From contig NZ_CP049263.1 of assembly GCF_003048615.2 (NCBI RefSeq), forward strand, positions 434,001 through 498,000: a stretch of 64,000 nt of DNA, written 5' to 3'. The position numbers and the translations under genes are program-made. The number at the start of each line of letters is the position of its first letter. Position 1 is the stretch's first letter. This document shows, piece after piece, positions 19,296 to 27,270 of the stretch. The notes beneath the pieces were generated by a model that saw only the letters and a list, made by a program, of their open reading frames with translations, was not told the DNA's origin and did no database searches. Origin of the DNA: Campylobacter concisus. GTDB taxonomy: Bacteria > Campylobacterota > Campylobacteria > Campylobacterales > Campylobacteraceae.

Positions 19296-20252
19296 ATGCC
19301 TAATAAAGTTAAATTTCCAACGCTTAGTTCGTTTTTTGTAGCGTTTTGCATTTACATTATCATTGTGCTTGCTTTGTTTATAAAGCTTACTTTTTTTAGC
19401 GAACCTCCTAAAAAATATACTGATGACAAAGATGCTATTATGGATGTAGTTATGGTTGATAGAGAAGTTGATCAAACCATAAAAGCGCCAAAACAAGCAA
19501 AAGAGGTCGTAAAAGAGACAAAACCAGAGCCAAAAAAAGAGTCAGAAGAAGATAAACAAGAGACTACAAATAAACCTGTTGTGCCAGATGAGCCATTACC
19601 AACCCCAAGCTTGCCAACTCCTCCAAAAGAAGAGCCAAAGCCTGAGCCTAAAAAACCAGAACCAAAGCCTGAAATCCCAAAACCTAGTGAAGAGCCTAAA
19701 GAGGATGTTAAGCCAGAGCCAAAACCTGAGCCTAAACCTACGCCAAAGCCAGTTGAAAAGCCAAAACCAAAAGAGCCAAATATAAAAGATCTTTTTAGTG
19801 ATATTGACTCAACTAAACTTAAAAAAGATGATGGTATAAAAAAGGTGGAAAATAAGGTACAAAGCCGCAAAAAAAGCGAGGCTTCTAGCTCAAAAGCTGC
19901 AAAAGAGGCTAGTGATATTATAAAAAGCCTAAAGATCGATCAAAATCCAACCGCACCAAAATCGCAAACTACTGGTACATATGATCCTTTTAAAGGTGCA
20001 ATAACAAAACAAATAGAAAGAAGATGGCTAAGTTATAAAGCTGATTCTGATAATATAGCCAAAATTAAAATTATGATAGATCAAAGTGGAAATTTTAGCT
20101 ATGAAATTTTAGAGCTATCGTACAATGAAGAATTTAATGCAAAGGTAAAAGAGTGCCTAGAAAAGCTTACAATGGAGAAATTTCCTTTCAATCCAGACAA
20201 AAGCACTACTTTTGATTTAAATTTAAAAGATAAAATAGATCAAAGATTATAA
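19296..20252 (+). CDS. TolA/TonB-like periplasm-spanning protein
   Basis: A 318-residue protein anchored by one N-terminal membrane helix (about residues 10-32). A long proline/lysine/glutamate-rich spacer (about residues 70-160, many EPKPEPKP-type repeats) follows, then a C-terminal domain beginning GTYDPFKGAITKQIERRW, typical of TolA/TonB C-terminal domains. It would couple the TolQR motor to the outer membrane through Pal/TolB. The Pro-Lys repeat is TonB-like, but the operon says TolA. The low-complexity DNA in this spacer produces spurious open frames on the other strand. Confidence 0.85.
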   Translation: MPNKVKFPTLSSFFVAFCIYIIIVLALFIKLTFFSEPPKKYTDDKDAIMDVVMVDREVDQTIKAPKQAKEVVKETKPEPKKESEEDKQETTNKPVVPDEPLPTPSLPTPPKEEPKPEPKKPEPKPEIPKPSEEPKEDVKPEPKPEPKPTPKPVEKPKPKEPNIKDLFSDIDSTKLKKDDGIKKVENKVQSRKKSEASSSKAAKEASDIIKSLKIDQNPTAPKSQTTGTYDPFKGAITKQIERRWLSYKADSDNIAKIKIMIDQSGNFSYEILELSYNEEFNAKVKECLEKLTMEKFPFNPDKSTTFDLNLKDKIDQRL

Positions 20253-20267
20253 ATTTACGGAGTAGAG

Positions 20268-21524
20268 ATGAAGAAAATTTTTCTTTTTTTATGCGTTGCT
20301 CTAGGGCTTTATGCTGCTGATGCGACCATATCTGTTGTAAACCAAGGTGTTGCTTTGCCAAAGATAGCTTTGCAAGATGCAACTACGGCTGTTAGTGATA
20401 TGAATTTTAAAGATAAATTCTTTAAAATCATGCTAGGTGACTTAAAAGTTAGCTCAGACTTTGAGGTTATCGAAGATCACGTGCCTTCAACCTACGAGGG
20501 AACAGCAGCTACAAATACAATGAGCGACAAAGGTGTTGAGCTTATCTTTAGATATGCTCTTGAAGGTTCTATGGGCTCACCTCTTACTTTAAGAGTAAAA
20601 CTCATCGACGCAAAGACTGCAACTACAAGGTATGAGAGAGTTTATAACATGCCTGATGGTGCAAAGTATCCGTTTTTGGCACACAAAAGTATAGTTGAGC
20701 TAACAAATGAGCTAAATTTACCACCAGTTGGCTGGATGGAGAAATTTATCATCCTAGCAAAATACACTTCAGCTCGCCAAAGCTCTATTATAGTGGCTGA
20801 TTACACACTTACATATCAAAAGACAATCGTAAGTGGCGGCCTAAATATCTTCCCTAAATGGGCAGGCGCTGATCAGAGTAAATTTTACTACACATCTTAT
20901 GTAAATAACAGACCAACTTTGTTTAGATATGATCTAAATTCAGGCACTAAAACAAAGATAATAGATAGTATGGGTATGCTTATAGCATCTGATGTTAGCA
21001 AAGATGGAAGTAAAATTCTATTAACTATGGCTCCAAAAGATCAACCAGATATTTTCATCTATAATACAGGTAGCAAAAAATTAACTCAGATCACAAACTA
21101 TCCAGGCATTGATGTAAATGGAAATTTCGTAGATAATGACAGCAGAATAGTTTTTGTCTCAGATAGACTTGGATATCCAAACATCTTTGCAACACCTGCA
21201 ACTTCAGGCGGAAGTGTTGAGCAAATGGTATTTCATGGCAAAAATAATAACTCAGTAAGCACTTTTGAAAACTATGTAGTTTATTCAAGTAGAGAGGCTA
21301 GTGGTGGCTTTAATATCTATCTAATCTCAACTCAAACAGATTTTATCCGTCAGCTTACAGCAAATGGTAAAAATAACTATCCAAGATTTTCAAGTGACGG
21401 TCAAAGTGTTGTATTTATCAAAGAACTTGGCGGTCAAAGCTCGCTTGGCGTTGTTAGATTAAATGAAAACAGAAGTTTCCAATTTCCACTAAAAGTAGGT
21501 AAAATTCAATCTATTGATTGGTAA
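20268..21524 (+). CDS. tolB: Tol-Pal system periplasmic protein TolB
   Basis: A 418-residue periplasmic beta-propeller protein that cycles between Pal and TolA during outer-membrane constriction. It has a signal peptide (MKKIFLFLCVALGLYAADA), an N-terminal TolB domain, and then WD40-like repeats with the recurring pattern seen in DVSKDGSKILLTM, NDSRIVFVSDRLGYPNIF and FSSDGQSVVFI. GGAG precedes the ATG. It is followed by pal, which has its own promoter. Confidence 0.93.
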   Translation: MKKIFLFLCVALGLYAADATISVVNQGVALPKIALQDATTAVSDMNFKDKFFKIMLGDLKVSSDFEVIEDHVPSTYEGTAATNTMSDKGVELIFRYALEGSMGSPLTLRVKLIDAKTATTRYERVYNMPDGAKYPFLAHKSIVELTNELNLPPVGWMEKFIILAKYTSARQSSIIVADYTLTYQKTIVSGGLNIFPKWAGADQSKFYYTSYVNNRPTLFRYDLNSGTKTKIIDSMGMLIASDVSKDGSKILLTMAPKDQPDIFIYNTGSKKLTQITNYPGIDVNGNFVDNDSRIVFVSDRLGYPNIFATPATSGGSVEQMVFHGKNNNSVSTFENYVVYSSREASGGFNIYLISTQTDFIRQLTANGKNNYPRFSSDGQSVVFIKELGGQSSLGVVRLNENRSFQFPLKVGKIQSIDW

Positions 21525-21542
21525 TATTTAAAAAAAATATGT

Positions 21543-21548
21543 TATAAT
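21543..21548 (+). promoter_or_regulatory. Sigma-70 -10 box for pal
   Basis: ATGTTATAATTCG contains a perfect TATAAT 30 bases upstream of the pal ATG, in the 53-base gap after tolB. It suggests that this abundant lipoprotein has extra transcription beyond the operon promoter. Confidence 0.6.
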
Positions 21549-21577
21549 TCGACCAAATTTTTCAAAAAGGATAAGGA

Positions 21578-22084
21578 ATGAAAAAAGTAGTTCTAGCAAG
21601 TGTTGCAGTTGCAACTTTATTGTTGAGCGGTTGTAGCTCTAAAAACCCTGAAGTTGATATGAATGCAAATTCAAATCAATCTGCAGATAACTCAGGTAGC
21701 ATGAGTGATGCTGATAGATTAGCAGCTCTTATCGCTAACATCGAGAGCCAAGTTAAAAGCGTATACTTTGACTTTGATAAATTCAATATCAAAGCTGACC
21801 AACAAGGTGTTGTTAGCTCAAATGCATCAGTATTCAACCAAGCTGACGCTCAAGCTCTTTCTATAAAAGTAGAAGGTAACTGCGACGAGTGGGGTACAGA
21901 TGAGTATAACTATGCTCTTGGTCTAAAACGTGCTAAAAGTGCTAAAGACGCTCTTGTAAGAAATGGCGTTAGCGCTGATAGAATCGCTGTAGTAAGCTTT
22001 GGCGAAAGCAACCCAGTTTGTACAGACAAAACAAAAGCTTGCGACGCTCAAAACAGACGTGCAGATTTCAAAGTACTTCCTTAA
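21578..22084 (+). CDS. pal: Peptidoglycan-associated lipoprotein Pal (Omp18-like)
   Basis: A 168-residue outer-membrane lipoprotein binding peptidoglycan through an OmpA-like domain. The signal peptide ends in the lipobox LLSGC (Cys19). The OmpA domain runs from VKSVYFDFDKFNIK to QNRRADFKVL and contains the NYALGLKRAKSAKDAL peptidoglycan-binding region. It corresponds to the major antigen Omp18 of Campylobacter. It starts after AAAAAGGATAAGG. Confidence 0.96.
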   Translation: MKKVVLASVAVATLLLSGCSSKNPEVDMNANSNQSADNSGSMSDADRLAALIANIESQVKSVYFDFDKFNIKADQQGVVSSNASVFNQADAQALSIKVEGNCDEWGTDEYNYALGLKRAKSAKDALVRNGVSADRIAVVSFGESNPVCTDKTKACDAQNRRADFKVLP

Positions 22085-22105
22085 TCTGTAAGTAATTAAG
22101 TAATA

Positions 22106-22948
22106 ATGAATAAAAAAATAATCATTGCGGCTCTTCTTGGAGCCGCTTTCTCTATAGGTTCAGCTCAAGAAGTTTCGGCATTTGACGCAGGTAATATGGA
22201 TAGCGCAAATCCATATGGACTAACAGATGATGAAAAGGCAACTCTAAGCAATAAAAGAAGTGTTCAAAATATTGAAGAAAACATGGATAATGTTTCAGAA
22301 CAACTTCAAGGTTTGCAAAGCTTGATCGAGAGCATGAGTGCTAGGATGAACAAGCTTGAGCAAAGAATGAACGATATCGAAACCAAAGTCAATGGTGGTA
22401 TAAGCGATTCTGGTGTAAGTTTGACATCATTAAAAGCTTATGTTGATGAGACTAGAGATATACAAGATAAAAACTATAAAAATATTACTGCTGCCTTAAA
22501 TAAATTAGGCGCGATAATGGATAAGAACGCTGCTCAACCAAAGCAAAATGCAAATCCAAAACAACAAAATAAGCCAACTTCAAATTTTAGTGGCAAAAGC
22601 GACAAGGACATTTTAGCTGATGGCATTAAGCTTTTAAATTCTGGCAATAGCACAGAAGCAGCTGAGTATTTTGAATATTTAAACAAAAAAGGCTATAAAA
22701 CTGGTGCTTCAAATTATTATCTAGGTGAAGTTGCTTATAGTCAAAAATCATACAGTACAGCCATACAATACTATAAAAAAAGTATACAAAGTGAAGATAA
22801 GGCTGACTACACTCCAAAACTTTTGTATCACACAGCTATAAGCTTTGATAAGATCGGTGATACTCAAAGTGCAAATAGGTTTTATAAGGCTTTAAAAGTA
22901 GGCTATCCAGATAGCAAAGAAGCCAAAGCCGCTCCTAACAGAAACTAA
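22106..22948 (+). CDS. cpoB: Tol-Pal associated TPR protein CpoB/YbgF
   Basis: A 280-residue periplasmic protein with a signal peptide (about residues 1-25). A coiled-coil trimerisation segment follows (about residues 50-100, NIEENMDNVSEQLQGLQSL), then a linker and a C-terminal set of tetratricopeptide repeats (ILADGIKLLNSGNSTEAAEYF, YYLGEVAYSQKSYSTAIQYY). CpoB coordinates outer-membrane constriction with peptidoglycan synthesis in E. coli. It is the last gene of the tol cluster. Confidence 0.9.
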   Translation: MNKKIIIAALLGAAFSIGSAQEVSAFDAGNMDSANPYGLTDDEKATLSNKRSVQNIEENMDNVSEQLQGLQSLIESMSARMNKLEQRMNDIETKVNGGISDSGVSLTSLKAYVDETRDIQDKNYKNITAALNKLGAIMDKNAAQPKQNANPKQQNKPTSNFSGKSDKDILADGIKLLNSGNSTEAAEYFEYLNKKGYKTGASNYYLGEVAYSQKSYSTAIQYYKKSIQSEDKADYTPKLLYHTAISFDKIGDTQSANRFYKALKVGYPDSKEAKAAPNRN

Positions 22949-22966
22949 AATTTACTCTTTTTTAGA

Positions 22967-22972
22967 TATAAT
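22967..22972 (+). promoter_or_regulatory. Sigma-70 -10 box for slyD-fabD-mtn-ttcA
   Basis: AGATATAATCTC (TATAAT) lies 37 bases upstream of the slyD GTG, in the gap after cpoB. It has the same context as the obg promoter. Confidence 0.55.
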
Positions 22973-23009
22973 CTCACATTAATCAAAACTAAATTCCAAG
23001 GAGATTATT

Positions 23010-23588
23010 GTGAGTAAAGATCAAGTTATAACAATGTTTTATGAGCTAAAAGACGCTAATACTGGCGAAATTTTAGAGTCAAATATGCAAGAAGGTGGTC
23101 AAATTTCTTTTATTACGAGACATGGTCACATTATAGAAAAGCTTGAAGAAGAAGTTAGCAAACTAAAATCAGGCGACAAAGCTACTATAAACATTAAGGC
23201 TGCTGAGGGTTGTGGCGAATACAATAAAGATGCCATCCAATCACTTCCAAAAGAGCAATTTGCTGGTATAGACCTACATGAAGGCATGGAACTTTTTGGT
23301 CAAAATGAAGATGGCTCAAGCGTTCGCGTCATCGTTAAAGAGATCAAAGATGACGAAGTAACAGTTGATTTTAACCACCCATACGCTGGCAAAGACTTGC
23401 TATTTAATGTTGAAATTTTAGAAGTTAGAGACGCAACTGAAGATGAAAAAGCAACTGGCATGGTAGCAGGCGCTCACACTTGCGGTTGTGGAGGACATGA
23501 TCATGATCACGAGCATGAGTGCTGCGGTGGTCACGGACATGGCGAAGGTGGTTGCGGTTGCGGTGGTCACGGACATCACCACCACTAA
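23010..23588 (+). CDS. slyD: FKBP-type peptidyl-prolyl isomerase SlyD
   Basis: A 192-residue SlyD: an FKBP domain (residues about 1-70 and 120-145) with the inserted-flap chaperone domain between. A C-terminal tail from about residue 155 is extremely rich in His, Gly and Cys (CGCGGHDHDHEHECCGGHGH and similar). The tail binds nickel and other metals in E. coli SlyD and helps hydrogenase and urease maturation. The start is GTG at 23010 with AAGGAG upstream. It is followed 10 bases later by fabD. Confidence 0.95.
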   Translation: MSKDQVITMFYELKDANTGEILESNMQEGGQISFITRHGHIIEKLEEEVSKLKSGDKATINIKAAEGCGEYNKDAIQSLPKEQFAGIDLHEGMELFGQNEDGSSVRVIVKEIKDDEVTVDFNHPYAGKDLLFNVEILEVRDATEDEKATGMVAGAHTCGCGGHDHDHEHECCGGHGHGEGGCGCGGHGHHHH

Positions 23589-23597
23589 GAAGCCAAA

Positions 23598-24527
23598 ATG
23601 AAAAAATTTGCTTTTATTTTTGCGGGTCAAGGCTCGCAAAGTGTTGGCATGGGGAAAGATTTTTATGAAAATTTCTCTTCGGCAAAACTTCTATTAAATG
23701 ACGCTTGCAACGATACAGGCATTGATTTTGAAGAGCTTTTATTTACGCAAAACGACAAGCTAGATAAGACAGAATTTACTCAGCCTGCCATCGTTTTAAA
23801 CTCGCTTATGAGCTATCTAGCTTTTAGCGAGCACATAAAAGCTAAGCCAGAGTTTAGCCTAGGTCACTCGCTAGGAGAATTTACAGCCCTTGCGGTTAGT
23901 GGCGCATTTAGCTTTGTTGAAGCGATTAGACTTGTAAATTTACGTGGTAAATTTATGCAAGAGGCTTGTGTTGGTAAAGATGCTGGCATGATGGTAGTGC
24001 TAGGTCTTAGTGACGAGGTCGTTGAGGAAATTTGCAAAAACGCACAAAATGAGGGCTTAAAAATTTACGCTGCAAACTACAACTGCGACGGACAGATAGT
24101 AGTTGCCGGCGTGAGGGCTGATCTGGCAAGCTATGAGGCAAAATTTAAAGAAGCAGGTGCAAAAAGAGCGATGCTTTTAAATATGTCAGTAGCTAGCCAC
24201 TGCCCGATACTTGAGCCAGCTAGCGTTAGGCTAGCAAACGAGCTTGAGGGCGTTTTGGCTGCGAATTTTGCCCCAGTCGTTTCAAACGTAAATGCAAAAA
24301 TTTATACTGATAAAAATGAAGCGCTAGTTCTTTTAAAAGAGCAGCTAACGCATCCAGTTCGCTACAAGCAAAGCATCAAAAACTACGAAAACGAGGTTGA
24401 TTGCTTTATCGAGCTAGGTGCTGCGACACTAAAAGGCATAAACAAAAAGATCACGGAAAAACCGACATATAGCGTCACTGATATGGCGAGCCTTGAAGAG
24501 GTTGTGAAGATTTTGGAGGAGAGATGA
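23598..24527 (+). CDS. fabD: Malonyl-CoA:ACP transacylase
   Basis: Loads malonyl groups onto acyl carrier protein for fatty acid synthesis. The 309-residue protein starts FAFIFAGQGSQSVGMGKDF and has the nucleophile motif GHSLGEFTA near residue 92, with a catalytic histidine in SVASHCPIL. Its stop overlaps the next start (ATGA), coupling it to the nucleosidase gene. Confidence 0.96.
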   Translation: MKKFAFIFAGQGSQSVGMGKDFYENFSSAKLLLNDACNDTGIDFEELLFTQNDKLDKTEFTQPAIVLNSLMSYLAFSEHIKAKPEFSLGHSLGEFTALAVSGAFSFVEAIRLVNLRGKFMQEACVGKDAGMMVVLGLSDEVVEEICKNAQNEGLKIYAANYNCDGQIVVAGVRADLASYEAKFKEAGAKRAMLLNMSVASHCPILEPASVRLANELEGVLAANFAPVVSNVNAKIYTDKNEALVLLKEQLTHPVRYKQSIKNYENEVDCFIELGAATLKGINKKITEKPTYSVTDMASLEEVVKILEER

Positions 24528-25207
24528 TAGCGATACTTGGAGCGATGCAAGAGGAGATAACGCCGATCCTTGAGATGGTTGGCGAGTATAAAACTACCGA
24601 ATATGCAAATAATAAATTTTATGAGGCAAACTACAAAGGCAAAGACCTAGTCATCGCCTACTCGAAGATCGGCAAGGTAAATGCGGCGATCACTGCGACC
24701 TTGATGATAGAGAAATTTAGGGCTTCAAAGCTGCTTTTTACTGGCGTTGCAGGCTCACTTGATGAGAACTTAAAGATAGGCGATATGCTATATGCCACTA
24801 GCCTTGTGCAGCATGACCTTGACATCACGGCTTTTGGACATCCATACGGCTTTGTGCCAGGGACAAGTATCTTTGTAAAAAGCGATGAGAGCCTAAATGA
24901 GCTAGCTAAAAATGTCGCTAGCAAAAAGGGCATGAGCTTAAATTCAGGTATCATCGCAACTGGTGATCAGTTCATCTGCGACAACGAGAAAAAAGAGTGG
25001 ATCAAAAAGATATTTAACGCAAGTGCTACCGAGATGGAAGGTGCGAGCGTTGCGCTAGTTTGTGAGACGCTTGGCGTGCCATTTTTCATCCTTAGAGCCA
25101 TCAGCGACGGAGCTGGTAATGAGGCTGAATTTGACTTTGATAAATTCTTACAAGACTCAGCAAACGTCAGCGCTAAATTTATCCTAGAAATGGTGGAGAG
25201 CTTATGA
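24524..25207 (+). CDS. mtnN: 5'-methylthioadenosine/S-adenosylhomocysteine/aminofutalosine nucleosidase
   Basis: A 227-residue nucleosidase of the PNP/UDP fold. In Campylobacter and Helicobacter this enzyme also cleaves 6-amino-6-deoxyfutalosine for menaquinone biosynthesis, besides recycling MTA and SAH. The start MIAILGAMQEEI contains the catalytic glutamate. FNASATEMEGASVALVC and FILRAISDGAG contain the ribose-binding Glu and the catalytic Asp. It overlaps fabD and ttcA by 4 bases at each end, so the three are translationally coupled. Confidence 0.95.
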   Translation: MIAILGAMQEEITPILEMVGEYKTTEYANNKFYEANYKGKDLVIAYSKIGKVNAAITATLMIEKFRASKLLFTGVAGSLDENLKIGDMLYATSLVQHDLDITAFGHPYGFVPGTSIFVKSDESLNELAKNVASKKGMSLNSGIIATGDQFICDNEKKEWIKKIFNASATEMEGASVALVCETLGVPFFILRAISDGAGNEAEFDFDKFLQDSANVSAKFILEMVESL

Positions 25208-25962
25208 TAGAGCTTAGTAAGAGACTGCTTAGGCAAGTTGGCCAGACAAACGCTAGATATAAGATGATAGAAGGTGGAGATAAGATCTTGCTTGGCCTTA
25301 GCGGCGGCAAGGATAGCCTCGCACTCGCTCACGTGCTAAAGCACATCCAAAACGTCACACCTGAGAAATTTGAATTTAAGGCGGTAACGCTAAGCTACGG
25401 CATGGGCGAAGACTACGCATATCTTACCAAGCACTGCAACGAGCATGGTATAGAGCACGAGGTGATCGATAGCTCGATATTTGAGATATCAAAGGAGAAG
25501 ATACGTAAAAATTCTAGCTTTTGCAGCTTTTTCTCGCGCATGAGAAGAGGGTATCTTTACACCTATGCGCTAAAGCACGGCTTTAACAAGCTCGCGATCG
25601 CTCACCACTTGGACGACGCAGCAGAGAGCTTTTTTATGAATTTCACCTACAATGGCGCGCTAAGGACGCTTGCTCCAAAATACAAAGCAAAAAACGGCAT
25701 CGTCGTGATCAGGCCATTTATCTTTGTGCGTGAGAGACAGCTTCGCGAAAATGCGATCAAAAATGAGCTAAGAGTTGTTGGCGATGAGGCGTGTCCTGCG
25801 ATGAGATTTGACGTGAAGATGCCACACGCTAGATATGAGACTAAGCAGCTTCTAGCAAATTTAGAAAAAGAAAATCCAAAGCTCTTTACATCGCTTAAAG
25901 CAGCATTTGAAAACATCCACACAGATACATTTTTTGGTATCAATGAAGGCAGTGAAGAGTAA
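25204..25962 (+). CDS. TtcA-like tRNA thiolation protein (PP-loop ATPase)
   Basis: A 252-residue PP-loop protein of the TtcA/TtuA group, which thiolates tRNA (s2C32 in E. coli TtcA). The PP-loop SGGKDS is at residues 33-38. The region corresponding to the CxxC cluster ligands of TtcA reads CSFFSRMRRG: Cys107 is kept, but the second Cys is Phe110. The third ligand is present as Cys197 in DEACPAMRFD. So one of three known cluster ligands is missing, although the fold and the other motifs are intact. It is the last gene of the slyD-fabD-mtnN cluster. Confidence 0.88.
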   Translation: MIELSKRLLRQVGQTNARYKMIEGGDKILLGLSGGKDSLALAHVLKHIQNVTPEKFEFKAVTLSYGMGEDYAYLTKHCNEHGIEHEVIDSSIFEISKEKIRKNSSFCSFFSRMRRGYLYTYALKHGFNKLAIAHHLDDAAESFFMNFTYNGALRTLAPKYKAKNGIVVIRPFIFVRERQLRENAIKNELRVVGDEACPAMRFDVKMPHARYETKQLLANLEKENPKLFTSLKAAFENIHTDTFFGINEGSEE

Positions 25963-26047
25963 ATTTAACTCTTCATTTTGCCCTTTAAAGTTAAATTTAA
26001 AACCAAATTTCTTACAACCACCCAAAAGTCACAACTCATTTTGAAGC

Positions 26048-26064
26048 TGGAACGCTCCTTGATT
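26048..26064 (+). promoter_or_regulatory. Sigma-54-like promoter for the 26098 gene
   Basis: TGGAACGCTCCTTGATT fits the -24/-12 layout (GG at 26049-26050, then TTGA) with the correct 10-base spacing, but has GA where GC is normal at -12. AAGGA lies 6 bases before the ATG. The element resembles the two stronger copies at 30375 and 30432. Confidence 0.6.
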
Positions 26065-26097
26065 ACTAAATATAAATTTGATAAGCAAGGATGAAAA

Positions 26098-27201
26098 ATG
26101 AGCATTTTTAGTGTTAGCACGCAAAAGTATAGCTCAGTAGCGACTGAGGCAAAAGCAAGGAAACTTCAAAAAGAGCAGTCTGAAAGTGCCAAATTTCAAA
26201 ACGCTCTTGCAAATAATGAAAAAACAAAAGACATTGCACAAAATTTACAAAGACTTGAGCTTACAAAAGATACACAGCAAAGCATTTATAGCGTGAAATT
26301 TAAAGATAAAAACGAGCTTGGCTATCAAAGTGACAATGCTGGCTTTATGGACGCTAGCTTTAATAAAGCAGCCGGCTTGCCACAGGACTTTAAGCTTCAC
26401 AAAAGCACGATAAAAGAATTTCTAAACTTCGCAACAAAGCAAAATAACATAAATAGCGTCCTTTACAGCAACGCAAGCGGGAAGCTTTTTGACAATGACG
26501 TCTTTGAAAATATCGACATTGCAGACACGATAGGTCAGTATTACGCTATCTTTTCTCAAGTAATGGGCAAGAGTTTAAACAAAGATAGTTTTACAGATAG
26601 CGACCTAGCAAGCCTGCCAAAAGGCTACATCTCGCAAGGTATGAAAGGCATTGATTTTAATGCAGATTTGAGCGATAGATCAAATATTGACTTTTTAAAT
26701 AGTCGCAAAAACGAGGTCGTGACAAACATCTTTAGCAGCGAAGATGAAATGAAGCTCGCATCAAATTTAAGCGAAGATCTAGCAAAGCTAGGCATAAAAA
26801 CGAACCTCAAAAAGCTAAATTTTGCAAATTTAGAGCAGGAAAACACTGGTGGCTTTAGCCCAGATCTCTCTTACTATAAAACGGAGTCTGGTTACAAAAA
26901 AGAGGCTTTGTTTATTAGCTTTTTAAAGTCAGAAAACCCTGCGATCCTAGAGGGCGGAGAGACTACGCTAAAGCCTGAAGTCTTGCTAAACAACGCTTTC
27001 ATCGCTGCCCAGACCAAAGATCATAGAAGCAAAAGCTTGAGCGATGTAGCTACTCTTAAAAAGCTAGCAGAAGATAGAGAAAATTTTAAAAATTTAGTGC
27101 TTGAGCTACTAAAAAACAGCACCGTAAAGCCAAGCGAAGATAATATAAATTTAGCTTTTAACAAGCTAAATCAAATTTATGCTTTAGGCAGGCAAAAGTA
27201 G
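26098..27201 (+). CDS. Cj0814-family flagellum-dependent secreted protein, copy 1
   Basis: A 367-residue protein without signal peptide or membrane segment. The conserved block is at residues 81-104 (AGFMDASFNKAAGLPQDFKL), followed by an IDIADTIGQYYAIFSQVMG segment, an LPKGY motif and FSPDLSYY in the C-terminal part. All three recur in the copies at 29300 and 30479. The family name in Campylobacter annotation implies export by the flagellar type III system, consistent with the missing signal peptide and the sigma-54-like promoter here. The biochemical function is unknown. The sequence is hydrophilic, mostly helical and cysteine-free. Confidence 0.85.
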   Translation: MSIFSVSTQKYSSVATEAKARKLQKEQSESAKFQNALANNEKTKDIAQNLQRLELTKDTQQSIYSVKFKDKNELGYQSDNAGFMDASFNKAAGLPQDFKLHKSTIKEFLNFATKQNNINSVLYSNASGKLFDNDVFENIDIADTIGQYYAIFSQVMGKSLNKDSFTDSDLASLPKGYISQGMKGIDFNADLSDRSNIDFLNSRKNEVVTNIFSSEDEMKLASNLSEDLAKLGIKTNLKKLNFANLEQENTGGFSPDLSYYKTESGYKKEALFISFLKSENPAILEGGETTLKPEVLLNNAFIAAQTKDHRSKSLSDVATLKKLAEDRENFKNLVLELLKNSTVKPSEDNINLAFNKLNQIYALGRQK

Positions 27202-27215
27202 CTAAATTTACTAGG

Positions 27216-27242
27216 TAAAACTTTTTACAAAAAAGACGATAT
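27216..27242 (+). promoter_or_regulatory. Sigma-28 (FliA)-type promoter for the 27271 gene
   Basis: TAAA at 27216-27219 and CGATAT at 27237-27242 are separated by 17 bases. The hexamer matches the CGATWT -10 of Campylobacter FliA promoters. The predicted start of transcription is about 20 bases before the ATG, and AAAAGGA follows at normal distance. Confidence 0.6.
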
Positions 27243-27270
27243 CTTTGGTATGAAGCTAAAAGGATATTAG

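Noticed and set aside
19472-19870. Open frame on the minus strand rich in Gly, Ser and Phe
   Set aside because: It is the shadow of the Pro/Lys/Glu repeat of the TolA/TonB-like gene; no ribosome-binding site or family.
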